Positions 55,026 through 64,000 of a DNA stretch of 64,000 nt are shown piece by piece. The stretch is from a virus. The position numbers and the translations under genes were made by a program. Each line of letters opens with the position of its first letter. Within the stretch, counting starts at the first letter, position 1. Below the pieces are notes generated by a model. The model did not search any database. It saw nothing but the letters and a program-made list of their open reading frames with translations, and was not told the DNA's origin. The DNA lies in the IMG/VR virus record IMGVR_UViG_3300032242_001655, positions 32,079 to 96,078 of that record; one strand, given 5' to 3'.

Positions 55026-55882
55026 GAAAAATTTATGACTGCTTTACGTTCTATAACGAACTTGATTTGTTAGAACTGCGACTTGAAGAACATTATGACT
55101 ATGTTGATTATTTTGTAATTGCCGAGGCAAACAAAACACACCAAGGTAGAGATAAAATCTATTACCTAGAAGAAAATTGGGATAGGTACGCCAAGTATCA
55201 CGACAAGATCATTCACATTAAAGTAGACGATATGCCTACAAATGATAATGCCTGGGTGCTCGAAAACTATCAACGTAATGCCTTGGCCAAAGGTTATGTA
55301 GATGCAGATGAAGATGATATCATTGTTATTTCCGACCTCGATGAAGTTATGCGAGCAGAAACATTCGAATTAATGCGTGAAGACACAGAGCATACAGTAT
55401 TCATTTGTCGTTGTCCATTATTCTACTTTAAGGTAAACTATATCATGGTTAAGCCAAAATCTTATTGGGTTAACGGTATGGCTATGCCTAAGAAGTATAT
55501 GACCAGCCCACAAGACCTTAGAAATTTAACTCACTGGGCATCAGCACAACCAGAAGACCTTGTCACAGATAAGGTAATGACAATTCAACACGCAGGTTGG
55601 CATTTTACCTATTTGGGTAATACAGATCACGCAAAAAATAAAATTGTAAACTTTGCTCATCAAGAATCAAACCATCTTGCCGACACAATGGATGTAGAAG
55701 CATTCATGAAACTTAAAAAAGGTATTGATCCAAACAATCCTAATGAAAGTTTTGAAATTGTTGAATTAGATGATTACTTCCCCGAAACTATTGTTAACAA
55801 TCTAGAACGTTGGAAAGACTACATAGCCACAGGAGAAGGAATGAGTATTAAGAACTTTGTACCAGATTGGGAAACAGCATGA
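55022..55882 (+). CDS. GT17-like glycosyltransferase
   Basis: 286 aa. [39 protein letters not shown] is the diagnostic start of the GT17 family (N-acetylglucosaminyltransferases), and [12 protein letters not shown] holds the D-x-D site. Start overlaps the aldolase stop. A surface or virion glycan role is likely. Confidence 0.85.
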   Translation: MRKIYDCFTFYNELDLLELRLEEHYDYVDYFVIAEANKTHQGRDKIYYLEENWDRYAKYHDKIIHIKVDDMPTNDNAWVLENYQRNALAKGYVDADEDDIIVISDLDEVMRAETFELMREDTEHTVFICRCPLFYFKVNYIMVKPKSYWVNGMAMPKKYMTSPQDLRNLTHWASAQPEDLVTDKVMTIQHAGWHFTYLGNTDHAKNKIVNFAHQESNHLADTMDVEAFMKLKKGIDPNNPNESFEIVELDDYFPETIVNNLERWKDYIATGEGMSIKNFVPDWETA

Positions 55883-57036
55883 CACAAAAATTTAGATTTC
55901 ACATATTGGGCTTGCCCCACACCGTTTCAAGCAAAGAGTTCAATGCCTGTGCTTATACCCAAAAGGTAGTTAAGTTTGGAAAGATGATGAAGGCATTAGG
56001 ACACTATGTTATTCATTATGGACACGAGGACAGTGATTTAGAATGTGACGAGCACGTTACAGTATTAACTAACGAAGACTTTCAGATCAGTTACGGTGAT
56101 CACGATTGGCGCAAGAACTTCTTTAAATTTGACATGAACGATCATGCTTATCAAACTTTCTTTGCTAATGCAATTCGCGAAGTAGGAAAGCGTAAGCAAA
56201 AGAATGATTTCATTCTTCCATTCTGGGGATCAGGTGTTCGTCCTATTTGCGATGCTCACCAAGACGATATGATTGTTGTTGAGCCAGGTATTGGCTATGC
56301 AGGTGGTCATTGGGCACGTTGGAAGATTTTTGAATCATATGCTATCTATCATGCCTACTACGGACTTGAAGCAGTAGGATCTTGTAAACAAGATTGGTAT
56401 GATGCTGTTATTCCAAACTACTTTGATCTCGACGATTTTGAATTTAATCCTGCTGAAAAAGAAGACTACTTCCTTTACCTAGGTCGTGTTTATGGCGGTA
56501 AGGGAACCAATGTTGCTATTGAAGTTACCAAGTCTTTGAATGTACCTTTGAAGATTGCAGGGCAGAATAATTTAAAAGAAATGGGATACGACAAGACACC
56601 CGATCATGTGGAGTTCATCGGATATGCCGATGTGCCTACTCGTAAGCGTCTAATGAGTCGTGCCAAAGGTGCGTTTGCTCCTAGTATGTACGTCGAACCA
56701 TTCGGTGGTGTGCAAATTGAAATGTTGTTAAGTGGTACTCCTACTATTACAACAGACTGGGGATCATTCAGCGAAAACAATGTACACGGTGTTACAGGAT
56801 ATCGTTGCCGTACATTTGATCAGTTCCAGTGGGCGGCTCAAAATATCGACAAGATCAATCCACAAGATTGCCGAGACTTTGCTGTTCGCAATTTTAGTTT
56901 AGAACGTGTGGGTAAGATGTACGAAGAATATTTCCAAACTGTCTATGATGTTTATACCGGCAATGGTTGGTATCAGCCTCATCCAGAGCGTGAAAATCTT
57001 GACTGGTTACGCAAATACTACCCACCAATGAACTAA
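55879..57036 (+). CDS. GT4-type glycosyltransferase
   Basis: 385 aa from the ATG that overlaps the GT17 stop. [17 protein letters not shown] and [26 protein letters not shown] (E-x7-E loop, near residue 280) show the GT-B donor domain. An unusual N-terminal half with [15 protein letters not shown]. Substrate unknown. Confidence 0.8.
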   Translation: MTQKFRFHILGLPHTVSSKEFNACAYTQKVVKFGKMMKALGHYVIHYGHEDSDLECDEHVTVLTNEDFQISYGDHDWRKNFFKFDMNDHAYQTFFANAIREVGKRKQKNDFILPFWGSGVRPICDAHQDDMIVVEPGIGYAGGHWARWKIFESYAIYHAYYGLEAVGSCKQDWYDAVIPNYFDLDDFEFNPAEKEDYFLYLGRVYGGKGTNVAIEVTKSLNVPLKIAGQNNLKEMGYDKTPDHVEFIGYADVPTRKRLMSRAKGAFAPSMYVEPFGGVQIEMLLSGTPTITTDWGSFSENNVHGVTGYRCRTFDQFQWAAQNIDKINPQDCRDFAVRNFSLERVGKMYEEYFQTVYDVYTGNGWYQPHPERENLDWLRKYYPPMN

Positions 57037-57037
57037 T

Positions 57038-57982
57038 ATGAAAAGAAAACGCATTGTATTTTACTTTGAACCCAATTGGGCATTTGGTGTAGTTCATTAC
57101 GAACTGTGCAAGTATCTTTGGGAACGAGGTTTTGATTGCCACTTACTTCCCTGGAATAAAAGTTACACCAGAGAAGAGATGTGGGAATTAAATGATTCTA
57201 CAGATTTGTTTGTAACCACACCGCATGGATGGCGTTTCTTAGGCTATGACTATCAAACAGTCAAACCAGAACAATGTGTGATTATCAGTCATGCCAAACT
57301 AGACATGACCGAACTTATCCATTATCACGGTATGGAAGACTTTAACAAGTTTTACAAATACGGTGCTGTAAGTAATTGGTTAATTGATGTGGGTAAAGAA
57401 TTAGGTATTACCCGAGAAGCACAATTATGCCCTGTGGCTATTAATACCAATGCGTTCTATAACGAACCAAGTCAATATCTTAAAAGTGTAGGCTATACAG
57501 GATCATTCCATCAAAAGGATGAGTTTCCTCCAGAAGATGTAGCAGGCCAACTAGCACAGCCTAAGTATCATAAGCGTGGTTGGTTGGTTAAAAAAGCAGT
57601 AGAAGCCGCTGGTTTAGAGTTTAAGGTTGCTCAACCTTACCATAATTCATACATCACAATGCCTGGATTCTATAAAAATATTGATGCAGTTATATCTGCT
57701 AGCACAGAGGAAGGTGCCGGACTACCGGTTTTGGAAGGCGGAGCCGCTGGTAAATTGGTAATCGGTACACCTGTTGGACACTGGAACGAACGGATTGGAA
57801 CACAGGGAGGAGATAGTGTACCTATTCCTGAGGAGGAATTTTTCCAAAAAACGGTAGAATTACTTCTTTATTACAAATATAATCCTGTAAAATATAGAGA
57901 ACGCTGTGCAGAAATACAAGCACATGCCCAAGGATACGATTGGGAACATGTAATAGATAGTTGGGTAAACATACTAACGTAA
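57038..57982 (+). CDS. GT-B glycosyltransferase
   Basis: 314 aa. VVHYELCKYLWERGFD acceptor half; a donor half with VISASTEEGAGLPVLEGGAAGKLVIGTPVG, the E-loop of GT4/GT1 enzymes. Starts 2 bases after the upstream GT4 stop. Probably adds the next sugar. Confidence 0.7.
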   Translation: MKRKRIVFYFEPNWAFGVVHYELCKYLWERGFDCHLLPWNKSYTREEMWELNDSTDLFVTTPHGWRFLGYDYQTVKPEQCVIISHAKLDMTELIHYHGMEDFNKFYKYGAVSNWLIDVGKELGITREAQLCPVAINTNAFYNEPSQYLKSVGYTGSFHQKDEFPPEDVAGQLAQPKYHKRGWLVKKAVEAAGLEFKVAQPYHNSYITMPGFYKNIDAVISASTEEGAGLPVLEGGAAGKLVIGTPVGHWNERIGTQGGDSVPIPEEEFFQKTVELLLYYKYNPVKYRERCAEIQAHAQGYDWEHVIDSWVNILT

Positions 57983-58015
57983 ATTAAATACCTATATAAC
58001 CATGTTCCGATCACA

Positions 58016-58022
58016 GTAAATA
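58016..58022 (+). promoter_or_regulatory. Late-type box GTAAATA
   Basis: GTAAATA 20 bases before the ATG at 58043, with GAGGTG between; another TTAAATA is at 57984-57990. Confidence 0.35.
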
Positions 58023-58042
58023 ACATAACACTGAGGTGAAAC

Positions 58043-58774
58043 ATGGTTGGTATAAAAAACTATGATTGGTCTACGTTAGATAGAAGTCTCATTAGAGAAA
58101 TGATAACTGCTTCGGCATCAAATATTGTAAGTTGTCCACTTACTCCTCACTCTTTCACTAAAAAAATACGAGATACTTTTAGGTACTTTGAAGTACCTGT
58201 TAAGGTCATTATGACCAAAAACAAAGAAGTAAAAAAGGATGCTGTATGGGTTGGCGGACTGTACGACAGTATTAAAGATAAGAAGAATAATAAATTCATT
58301 ACTATAGGTCTAAACTACAATCCTAAACAAAAACAAGTTAAACTAAGTAATCGTGGGTTTAACGGATTGGCTATAAATGTTGCCGATACACTACTACATG
58401 AAATTATTCACACACGACAATATCGTCGTAGAAACTTCAAAGATATTCCAGGATACGAAAGTACCGCAGAATTAGGCAAACAACGCAGAGATCAAGTCTA
58501 CTACGGTCATGATGACGAGATAGATGCGTATGCGTTTAATATTGCCTGTTACCTAAATGATCGTTTCAAGGGAGATAAGAAACAAATCGTCCAGTATCTG
58601 AACAGCGATCTCAGAGACCGCCGATTAAAGAAGAATGCCTATAGAACGTATTTGGCCACTTTTGATCACGATCACAATCACAGAGTTATTAAAAAACTCA
58701 AAAAGAAAGTGATATACTATTTGCCATATACCGAAATAGGAAAACCGTATAAGACAGCAGATTGGTTAAAATGA
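58043..58774 (+). CDS. Zincin-like HExxH protein, 243 aa
   Basis: HEIIH at residues 119-123 followed by TRQYRRRNFKDIPGY, a pattern it shares with the 141-aa gene at 4420 (HVKQFARGQIKDIPGR). Third metal ligand probably Asp/Glu in HDDEIDAYAFN. Basic C-terminus. Paired with the next zincin by ATGA overlap. Substrate unknown. Confidence 0.6.
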   Translation: MVGIKNYDWSTLDRSLIREMITASASNIVSCPLTPHSFTKKIRDTFRYFEVPVKVIMTKNKEVKKDAVWVGGLYDSIKDKKNNKFITIGLNYNPKQKQVKLSNRGFNGLAINVADTLLHEIIHTRQYRRRNFKDIPGYESTAELGKQRRDQVYYGHDDEIDAYAFNIACYLNDRFKGDKKQIVQYLNSDLRDRRLKKNAYRTYLATFDHDHNHRVIKKLKKKVIYYLPYTEIGKPYKTADWLK

Positions 58775-59478
58775 AAAGAAAAATAAAAAAATTTAATTGC
58801 TCTCCTAAATTAAACAAGCCGGTAATTGTACCAACTAGAAATGATGTGCTTCCAATTATGGAAGAACTTCGCAAAGACATAGTGAACCAACTTATTCCCA
58901 TTGATGATTTTATTGAACATCTGGGGGTGTTTATCGGCCAGAGATTTAATATCACAGTCAAACACGTTTCAAGTCCACAAGTTGACGAAAATGATTTGGG
59001 CTTCAGCAGTTTCTATGACGGCGGGTTAGATGAAAATAACGAAGTTCCAATCGAAATTTACCTTGTGACCAATCCGGTTAATGAAGTTATGATTATGGAT
59101 ACAGAAACATTTGATCGTATGATTCGAAATCTTGCTGACAATTTAGCACATGAAATGATTCACATGTACCAATATCGTACTAGAGATTTTTGGGAACCAG
59201 GCCCAATTTATGTGCCAGATGATTGTACAGAAGAAGAAGAAAATTTAATTTATCTAAGTGATCCAGATGAGATCGGTGCTTATGCTCACAACATTGCCTG
59301 CGAACTATTGGAGCACGGTGATGTAGATGTTGTTAAAGAAAAACTCAAAGAAGTCAAAAAGATCACAGTTAAAGACAGTGTGAACCTTTGGGCTTATGTA
59401 CAGACATTTCAGGAGTATCCGAACCATCCTGTGATGAAAAAATTATTAAAGAAAGTTTACCAGAATCTATCAAAATAA
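58771..59478 (+). CDS. Zincin-like HExxH protein, 235 aa
   Basis: HEMIH at residues 127-131, MYQYRTRDF after, and DPDEIGAYAHNIACELL near residue 168, where the third ligand lies. ATG at 58771 overlaps the upstream stop; a TTG 9 bases earlier is less likely. Sister of the previous protein. Confidence 0.6.
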   Translation: MKRKIKKFNCSPKLNKPVIVPTRNDVLPIMEELRKDIVNQLIPIDDFIEHLGVFIGQRFNITVKHVSSPQVDENDLGFSSFYDGGLDENNEVPIEIYLVTNPVNEVMIMDTETFDRMIRNLADNLAHEMIHMYQYRTRDFWEPGPIYVPDDCTEEEENLIYLSDPDEIGAYAHNIACELLEHGDVDVVKEKLKEVKKITVKDSVNLWAYVQTFQEYPNHPVMKKLLKKVYQNLSK

Positions 59479-59479
59479 C

Positions 59480-59508
59480 TTGACACAGCAGAGGTAATGT
59501 TATATACT
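59480..59508 (+). promoter_or_regulatory. Sigma70 promoter with leaderless spacing
   Basis: TTGACA (59480-59485), 17 bases, TATACT (59503-59508); ATG at 59515 six bases on. Confidence 0.75.
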
Positions 59509-59514
59509 AAGAGT

Positions 59515-59745
59515 ATGAACATTACTTCTTGTCAAAGCCAAATTCGAACTATCAGACCCGGTGATAAAAATTTTACCATCACAGACGGGTTAGTAGTAAC
59601 TAATCGAGCAGGATTTGAAGTTGGAACTAATTGTCCAAAAGAATACAGAAGTGTTTTGACCATGGCATTAAATGCTGGTTGGATTAAACCTATAGCCTAT
59701 GTTACAGAACGAGAAATGTTATTCATGGGCCTAACCAATAATTAA
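59515..59745 (+). CDS. Small phage protein, 76 aa
   Basis: MNITSCQSQIRTIRPGDKNF, ITDGLVVTNRAGFEVGTNCPKEYRSVLTMALNAGWI. Start set by the promoter; an upstream in-frame ATG at 59497 lies inside the promoter. Pattern known from aquatic phages, no role. Confidence 0.6.
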   Translation: MNITSCQSQIRTIRPGDKNFTITDGLVVTNRAGFEVGTNCPKEYRSVLTMALNAGWIKPIAYVTEREMLFMGLTNN

Positions 59746-59798
59746 TAAACTGATCATATAATTAAGATAATTAAAAGAATAAACTCACAAAGGAAGTT

Positions 59799-60524
59799 AT
59801 GAAAGTCAAACCAAAGTTTAATGTGAAGCCAGCGCAAGCCCGCCCTGCTCAACCAACTACAACACCACAGACCTTTAACCCACAAGCACAAGGTGGTAAG
59901 GCTCCAAGCATCATGATTGCTGTTCCAGCAATGGAAATGGTCAATGCTGAATTTGCTCAACATCTTGCTATGTCGGCGGCTAATATGGTTGCTAATGGTA
60001 TCAAGATCAATTGTGCTTTTAACATTGGATCAGTTATTACAATCGCTCGACGCAATCTTGTTGACATCTTTATGAAGTCAGACTTTGATTACATCTGGTG
60101 GGTTGATAGCGATATGAAATTCCCAATTGATGCTCCACTACGATTGCTGAAACGTGGTAAAGCAATCATCGGTGCTAACTATCGTAGACGTCGTTTTCCT
60201 AATCCTAACTTTACAGGTATGATGGGCAAAGCCGGTACATACTCAGAATTCCAAACAACTGATCAAAGTCCTCCATTGGAATTGATCGATGTTTTACCAC
60301 ACGGAATGGTTCTTTGCCATCGTTCTGTGTATGAAAAGATTCCTCACCCACACTACTTGCAAGAGTACATTCCAGAGTTAAATTTGGAAATCGGTGAAGA
60401 CATATACTTCTGTCAGCAAGCCCAAAAGGCAGGGTTCGAAGTTTGGTGCGATCAAGAACTTAGCAGAGAAGTATCGCACATTGGTATTTTCCACTTTAAT
60501 TACAACTTATCTGTTCCACAGTAA
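59799..60524 (+). CDS. GT-A glycosyltransferase
   Basis: 241 aa. A 40-residue Pro/Gln/Ala-rich N-terminus, then IMIAVPAMEMVNAEFAQHL, DYIWWVDSDMKFP (D-x-D, near residue 104) and GEDIYFCQQAQKAGFEVWCD (ED catalytic region). GT2-like fold. Fourth transferase of the right-hand glycan region. Confidence 0.75.
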   Translation: MKVKPKFNVKPAQARPAQPTTTPQTFNPQAQGGKAPSIMIAVPAMEMVNAEFAQHLAMSAANMVANGIKINCAFNIGSVITIARRNLVDIFMKSDFDYIWWVDSDMKFPIDAPLRLLKRGKAIIGANYRRRRFPNPNFTGMMGKAGTYSEFQTTDQSPPLELIDVLPHGMVLCHRSVYEKIPHPHYLQEYIPELNLEIGEDIYFCQQAQKAGFEVWCDQELSREVSHIGIFHFNYNLSVPQ

Positions 60525-60540
60525 ACACACAGGAGGACCT

Positions 60541-60693
60541 ATGGTCTTTGAAGCAATTGAATTACGTCAAGTAAAAAACGGTATCATTGTAGTGCTACGC
60601 ACTGAAGATGATGAAAGTGAATATGTATTTGACACATCCAGGAAAGCCCTGAAATTTGTCAAAGAATTGCTTGAGGCCAAGACTCCACAATGA
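60541..60693 (+). CDS. Small phage protein, 50 aa
   Basis: Start at 60541 behind AGGAGG. MVFEAIELRQVKNGIIVVLRTEDDESEYVFDTSRKALKFVKELLE: a small alpha/beta protein common in T4-like phages. Overlaps galE by 4 bases. Confidence 0.55.
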   Translation: MVFEAIELRQVKNGIIVVLRTEDDESEYVFDTSRKALKFVKELLEAKTPQ

Positions 60694-61694
60694 ACGTGTT
60701 AGTAACCGGCGGCAGTGGCTACGTTGGTAGCCATGTCGCAAAAATGTTGTATGAACAGGGTCATACTCCTGTTGTCTACGACTTACAGGCAAAACTGCGT
60801 CCGTGGGCTAACCTGCATTGGGAAGCCATTTCGGCAGATATCAATAAAAAATATTCCCTAGAAAGAGCATTTGAAGAGCATAAATTCGATGCTGTTATTC
60901 ATCTTGCGGCTTCAAGTGAAGTAGGTGCCAGTGTTAGCGACCCACTTCGATATTATCAAAACAATGTCTCTGGTTCTGCCACTGTTTTAGAAACCTGTGT
61001 CAAATACGGTGTAAATAAGTTTGTGTTTAGTAGCACCAGTAGCGTCTACGGTGAAGTTCATCCTGATAAACTGCCCACACGTGAATACTATCCAAAGGCT
61101 CCCACAACCAGTTATGGTTCCAGCAAGTTAGCAGTAGAAAACATGCTGAGAGATGTGGATGTAGCACACGGTATTCGAAGTGTAAGTCTACGCTACTTTA
61201 ACGCCAGTGGTGCGGCGCCTGATGGCTCAATCGGCGAGTTTAGAAAAAATCCTACACATCTTATTCCCAGTCTTCAAAATATCATAGACGGAAGACAGAG
61301 AGAGTTTGTGATCAACGGAGGAGATTATCCTACAGAAGATGGTACCACAGTTAGAGATTACACACACATTTGGGACATTGCTCGAGCACATATCAAAGCA
61401 CTCAAATACTTAGATGCAGGCGGCACAACTGACTATATCAATATTGGAGCAGGTGAAGGCAAGAGTGTTATCCGTATGATGAGCGAGTTTTTAGATCAGG
61501 CCAAGGTAGGTATGTTTCCTTGGCGAATTGGCCCAAGACGGGCAGGCGATATTCCTATCAATTACGCAGACATCAGTCGTGCCAAGGCTGTGTTAGGATG
61601 GGAACCAGAGATAAGCACAGCGTCTGAGATTGTGAAAGACGCATTGAATTGGTATAGAGGTGATCTATACAAGGAACTAAGAAATGAAGAATGA
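60690..61694 (+). CDS. galE: UDP-glucose 4-epimerase-like (GalE)
   Basis: 334 aa. VTGGSGYVGSHV cofactor loop, FSSTSSVYG, SYGSSKLAVENML (Tyr-x3-Lys) and RYFNASGAAPDGSIGE, the GalE signature. Interconverts UDP-glucose and UDP-galactose for the adjacent glycan genes. Overlaps the small gene before and the one after. Confidence 0.88.
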   Translation: MNVLVTGGSGYVGSHVAKMLYEQGHTPVVYDLQAKLRPWANLHWEAISADINKKYSLERAFEEHKFDAVIHLAASSEVGASVSDPLRYYQNNVSGSATVLETCVKYGVNKFVFSSTSSVYGEVHPDKLPTREYYPKAPTTSYGSSKLAVENMLRDVDVAHGIRSVSLRYFNASGAAPDGSIGEFRKNPTHLIPSLQNIIDGRQREFVINGGDYPTEDGTTVRDYTHIWDIARAHIKALKYLDAGGTTDYINIGAGEGKSVIRMMSEFLDQAKVGMFPWRIGPRRAGDIPINYADISRAKAVLGWEPEISTASEIVKDALNWYRGDLYKELRNEE

Positions 61695-62157
61695 ATACAA
61701 CATAAAAGATCAAGTGTGGATTCACTTGGGCGAGCGCAATCTCGTTGAAGGTAGAGTGGTAGATATTATCACTCTTGAACATCTGAAAGAAGGCCACAAG
61801 ATTCAAGACCTTTACATAATTGAAATCGAAACAGGCATAGACGATATCTATGAAGTCCGAACTTTTGATATGATCAGTCCTGACCCCAGGGGTCCTATCA
61901 TGGCATTCCGCAAGTTGGAAGATGCTGTAGAAAACAATAGGCTGTTGAAGAAGTTAGGAATGCCTATTCCATTAGTAGGAACAACACTTGAAGAAGCCCT
62001 GGCTTCAGATGAAGAAGAAGATGAAGTCAGTCCAGATCAAATACATGCGGCAATGGAACGTAGAATGAAGGACGCAGAAATTCCTGCTATTATGCCTACC
62101 GCAAGTCCTAAACCAAAACGTAAATTTTATAAACGCAAATCAAAGAAGGTAGTATGA
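61684..62157 (+). CDS. Uncharacterised phage protein, 157 aa
   Basis: N-terminal beta-rich part (KDQVWIHLGERNLVEGRVVDI), then a helix, an acidic DEEEDEVSPDQ loop and a basic tail (SPKPKRKFYKRKSKK) suggesting nucleic-acid binding. Seen as hypothetical in T4-like phages. Confidence 0.5.
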   Translation: MKNEYNIKDQVWIHLGERNLVEGRVVDIITLEHLKEGHKIQDLYIIEIETGIDDIYEVRTFDMISPDPRGPIMAFRKLEDAVENNRLLKKLGMPIPLVGTTLEEALASDEEEDEVSPDQIHAAMERRMKDAEIPAIMPTASPKPKRKFYKRKSKKVV

Positions 62158-62441
62158 CTACACTCAATGATGTAATGAGAACTTGGGCAATGGACCATCC
62201 TGTAGAAACTGTAACACCTCATTTAATCAAACGCAAGAACAATTGGTGTGTTCAATTTGTAGCAGAACGTCCGGATCCTGAAGTCTTTTATAAATCGGCT
62301 CTCGATGAACACATTGCCTGGGTTGAACAAGAAGCACCTAAATGGTTAGGTACAAGACGGTTGGCTTGGGACATGTGGTACTTTGACGACAAGAGAACAG
62401 CCGAAAAGTTTATAACACTTTATCATTTGATCCATGGCTAA
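62154..62441 (+). CDS. Uncharacterised phage protein, 95 aa
   Basis: Coupled to neighbours by 4- and 8-base overlaps. Trp-rich (MRTWAMDHP, HIAWVEQEAPKWLGTRRLAWDMWYFDD). Not recognised. Confidence 0.5.
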   Translation: MTTLNDVMRTWAMDHPVETVTPHLIKRKNNWCVQFVAERPDPEVFYKSALDEHIAWVEQEAPKWLGTRRLAWDMWYFDDKRTAEKFITLYHLIHG

Positions 62442-62733
62442 AGTACAATACGCAGTAGACGACCAACAGTCTGTACGAGAAATACACAAAGTGGTTGTAC
62501 ACACTTTCAGAATGGGAGATGTAGAAGATCCGGATCTGTATGCGGCAGAGCCCATGTGGACATGGCAAGAAAGTGATGCGGGTAAGTTTGTAATGAAACA
62601 TGCCGAGGATCAACCCGAATGGCGTAGACAACCAGATGCGTTGACAATGGGCTATAAGTATGCTATAGTAGCAGAGTTAGAAAAGAAAAAACTTGCAGAA
62701 TTTTACCTACGTTTTGGGAAAGCAGAATTATGA
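62434..62733 (+). CDS. Uncharacterised phage protein, 99 aa
   Basis: MAKVQYAVDDQQSVREIHKVVVHTFRMGDVEDPDLYAAEPMW, an uncharacterised T4-like phage family. Overlaps both neighbours. Confidence 0.5.
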   Translation: MAKVQYAVDDQQSVREIHKVVVHTFRMGDVEDPDLYAAEPMWTWQESDAGKFVMKHAEDQPEWRRQPDALTMGYKYAIVAELEKKKLAEFYLRFGKAEL

Positions 62734-63557
62734 GAAGCACATATTGGTCATGTTCAAAATTTGCAGATTGGGTTCGCGGAACTCCTAAACTCAGTGCAGG
62801 CACCAGCGAACAATGGGATGAATGGCGCCAAAAGGCTCAAGGTTATAATCCCGTACGCTTTTGGATTGCTGAAGAAGCACTCGATGCTGTCCAAAACTTT
62901 ATTCATTATCCTACGGACAAATTAAATGATGTCAGATATTACATTAATAATCGTTGGGTCTCTCGTAGTCATAGCCTTACAGCGCATCCTCAAGATATTA
63001 AACCAGGACAATGGCAAGATGTTGGAAATCGGTTCCTTCCTTGTTTGTTTAATGAGCTTGTGGATTTTGTTGAAATAGAACAAGCCTGGCACTATGTAAT
63101 GTGGAACAGCGAGGAACAAAAGAAGTACAATGTTCCATGGTGGCGTAGTGGCTGGTTGCGTTGGCGCACCTGGCGCTGTCCAGAAGCCGGACTTGCCTAC
63201 TTAGACTGGGCAATGACTCTTACCAATAAAGAATTTATCGAAGAAGGCGAAAAAGAAGAGCCTACATATCAAGCCAAAGCCGCTCGAGAAATTAAAGAAC
63301 TTTACCTTTGGTGGACCACTACATATCGTAATCGTCCTGATCCATATGAAGTAAGTGGTTGGACTGCCTACTGTGAACTTAGCCGTTTACAAAATGGCGG
63401 CAAACTGAGTTGGGATGGTGCTAAGGATAGTAAAGAACTTGAACGAGCCAGCAAGTTGGCTCTTAAGGAACTTCGTAAAATAGAAGCCGCCTATGAGAAG
63501 GAAGATGAGCAAATGATGATTCGTTTAATCAAGATTAGACAATCACTTTGGACCTAA
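62730..63557 (+). CDS. Trp-rich phage protein, 275 aa
   Basis: Very rich in Trp (WWRSGWLRWRTWRCPEAGLAYLDWAM) with a helical Lys/Glu C-terminus. A recurring large-phage protein of unknown function. Confidence 0.5.
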   Translation: MRSTYWSCSKFADWVRGTPKLSAGTSEQWDEWRQKAQGYNPVRFWIAEEALDAVQNFIHYPTDKLNDVRYYINNRWVSRSHSLTAHPQDIKPGQWQDVGNRFLPCLFNELVDFVEIEQAWHYVMWNSEEQKKYNVPWWRSGWLRWRTWRCPEAGLAYLDWAMTLTNKEFIEEGEKEEPTYQAKAAREIKELYLWWTTTYRNRPDPYEVSGWTAYCELSRLQNGGKLSWDGAKDSKELERASKLALKELRKIEAAYEKEDEQMMIRLIKIRQSLWT

Positions 63558-63566
63558 GGAGATCAT

Positions 63567-63791
63567 ATGAAGACAGCAAAAGAAATTGCAGACTCAGCAC
63601 TTGAACGTGCCAGACAATTACAAGAGTTTACTGTTGAACAGGAACTGCCCGAAGGCTTTCAGTTCTACGGTACTGTACCATTTGACATGATGATTCAAGA
63701 TGGTATTCTAAAAGCCAAGGTATATGCTATCAGCGAAGAAGAAGCACAGGGCATGTTGGCCGAATACTTAAAAAACGGCACTTCAATATGA
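63567..63791 (+). CDS. Uncharacterised phage protein, 74 aa
   Basis: Ribosome site AAGGAG. MKTAKEIADSALERARQLQ, then a beta unit. Overlaps the next gene (ATGA). Confidence 0.5.
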   Translation: MKTAKEIADSALERARQLQEFTVEQELPEGFQFYGTVPFDMMIQDGILKAKVYAISEEEAQGMLAEYLKNGTSI

Positions 63792-64000
63792 CCGACGATA
63801 TTGCTTCAAGTCCTGATCGGCATACCTTCCAAAAAGAAGGGTATGTCAAACGCTGTGAGAAAGACGGCAAGTTGCCCAATCCAGCATATGTTAAGATGTA
63901 TGAGACTTGGCGAGAAGAAGAAGCAAAAGAAATTATAGATCCAGAATGGCAAAAAGACAATATGGAATACGATCTACGTAGCACCAAATGGATCTGCGAC
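63788..64000 (+). CDS. Uncharacterised protein, truncated by window end
   Basis: 71 codons open to the right edge (MTDDIASSPDRHTFQKEGYV, YVKMYETWREEEAKE). Coupled to the upstream gene. Too short to classify. Confidence 0.5.
   Translation, partial: MTDDIASSPDRHTFQKEGYVKRCEKDGKLPNPAYVKMYETWREEEAKEIIDPEWQKDNMEYDLRSTKWICD

Noticed and set aside
1-64000. Bacterial chromosome rather than phage
   Set aside because: tmRNA, bS21, ClpX and TctC alone could suggest it, but gene packing, late boxes, tRNA cluster, PAAR spike and many T4-like small genes point to a virus.

Overview
The window is a dense, AT-rich segment of a large tailed-phage genome, most likely a T4-like myovirus. Reasons: tightly packed genes with 1-4 base overlaps; many small genes of unknown function; phage-type ThyX, a PAAR-tipped cell-wall-cutting spike protein, a DexA-like exonuclease and a polynucleotide-kinase-like P-loop protein; about 25 tRNA genes; and repeated TATAAATA/NTAAATA boxes of the T4 late-promoter type. 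The host looks like a Gram-negative proteobacterium, perhaps a betaproteobacterium. The viral tmRNA tag ends in ANDEQFALAA, consensus sigma70 promoters (TTGACA, 17 bases, TATAAT) are common, and two TctC/Bug periplasmic binding proteins of a kind abundant in Burkholderiales are present. The host is an inference; no capsid, portal or terminase gene lies here.

Layout. 1-4.4 kb: end of a structural gene, thyX, small genes, the PAAR spike peptidase, a circularly permuted tmRNA with its own promoter and terminator, and a virion-like protein with a DUF4214-like end. 4.4-12.3 kb: a zincin, an LpxH-like phosphoesterase with a glycosyltransferase, a RimK-type ATP-grasp ligase followed by an 18-residue acidic peptide gene and a BPL_N/GATase-like protein, rubrerythrin plus rubredoxin, and an operon of adenylate-forming enzyme, CDGSH-like protein and radical SAM enzyme. 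12.3-25 kb: small proteins, ClpX, ribosomal protein bS21, a DnaQ/DexA exonuclease, a phosphoesterase, Hsp20, and an operon of ClpS, ketoacyl-ACP synthase, heme oxygenase and ferredoxin-dependent bilin reductase.

25-31.2 kb, minus strand: a sugar and lipid operon (GT34, epimerase, methyltransferase, split transketolase, RmlB-like dehydratase, desaturase, GT4). 31.2-37.7 kb: a tRNA region with 23 genes which, with two more at 41.7 and 53.6 kb, covers all 20 amino acids plus an initiator tRNA. Oxygenase-like, parvulin and unknown genes are interleaved, and there are structured stretches without genes. 37.7-41.7 kb: a kinase, a phosphoesterase, a candidate structured RNA closed by a 15-bp perfect inverted repeat, a QueC-like gene, and exported lipoproteins.

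41.8-53.5 kb: the most unusual region. Seven N-type ATP-pyrophosphatase paralogues (SGG[IL]DS loop) in two families are interleaved with two TctC/Bug binding proteins, a Rieske oxygenase and a desaturase. 53.6-64 kb: FkbM methyltransferase, class II aldolase, four glycosyltransferases, GalE, two zincins and unknown phage genes, the last one cut by the window end.

How the genes may work together: one set supports translation and protein quality control (tRNAs, bS21, tmRNA, ClpX, ClpS, Hsp20, parvulin). A second remodels glycans and lipids. A third, of unknown purpose, performs adenylation and ligation chemistry (ATP-grasp, AMP-ligase, ATP-pyrophosphatases). Many start codons sit 4-6 bases after a -10-type box, suggesting widespread leaderless mRNAs.
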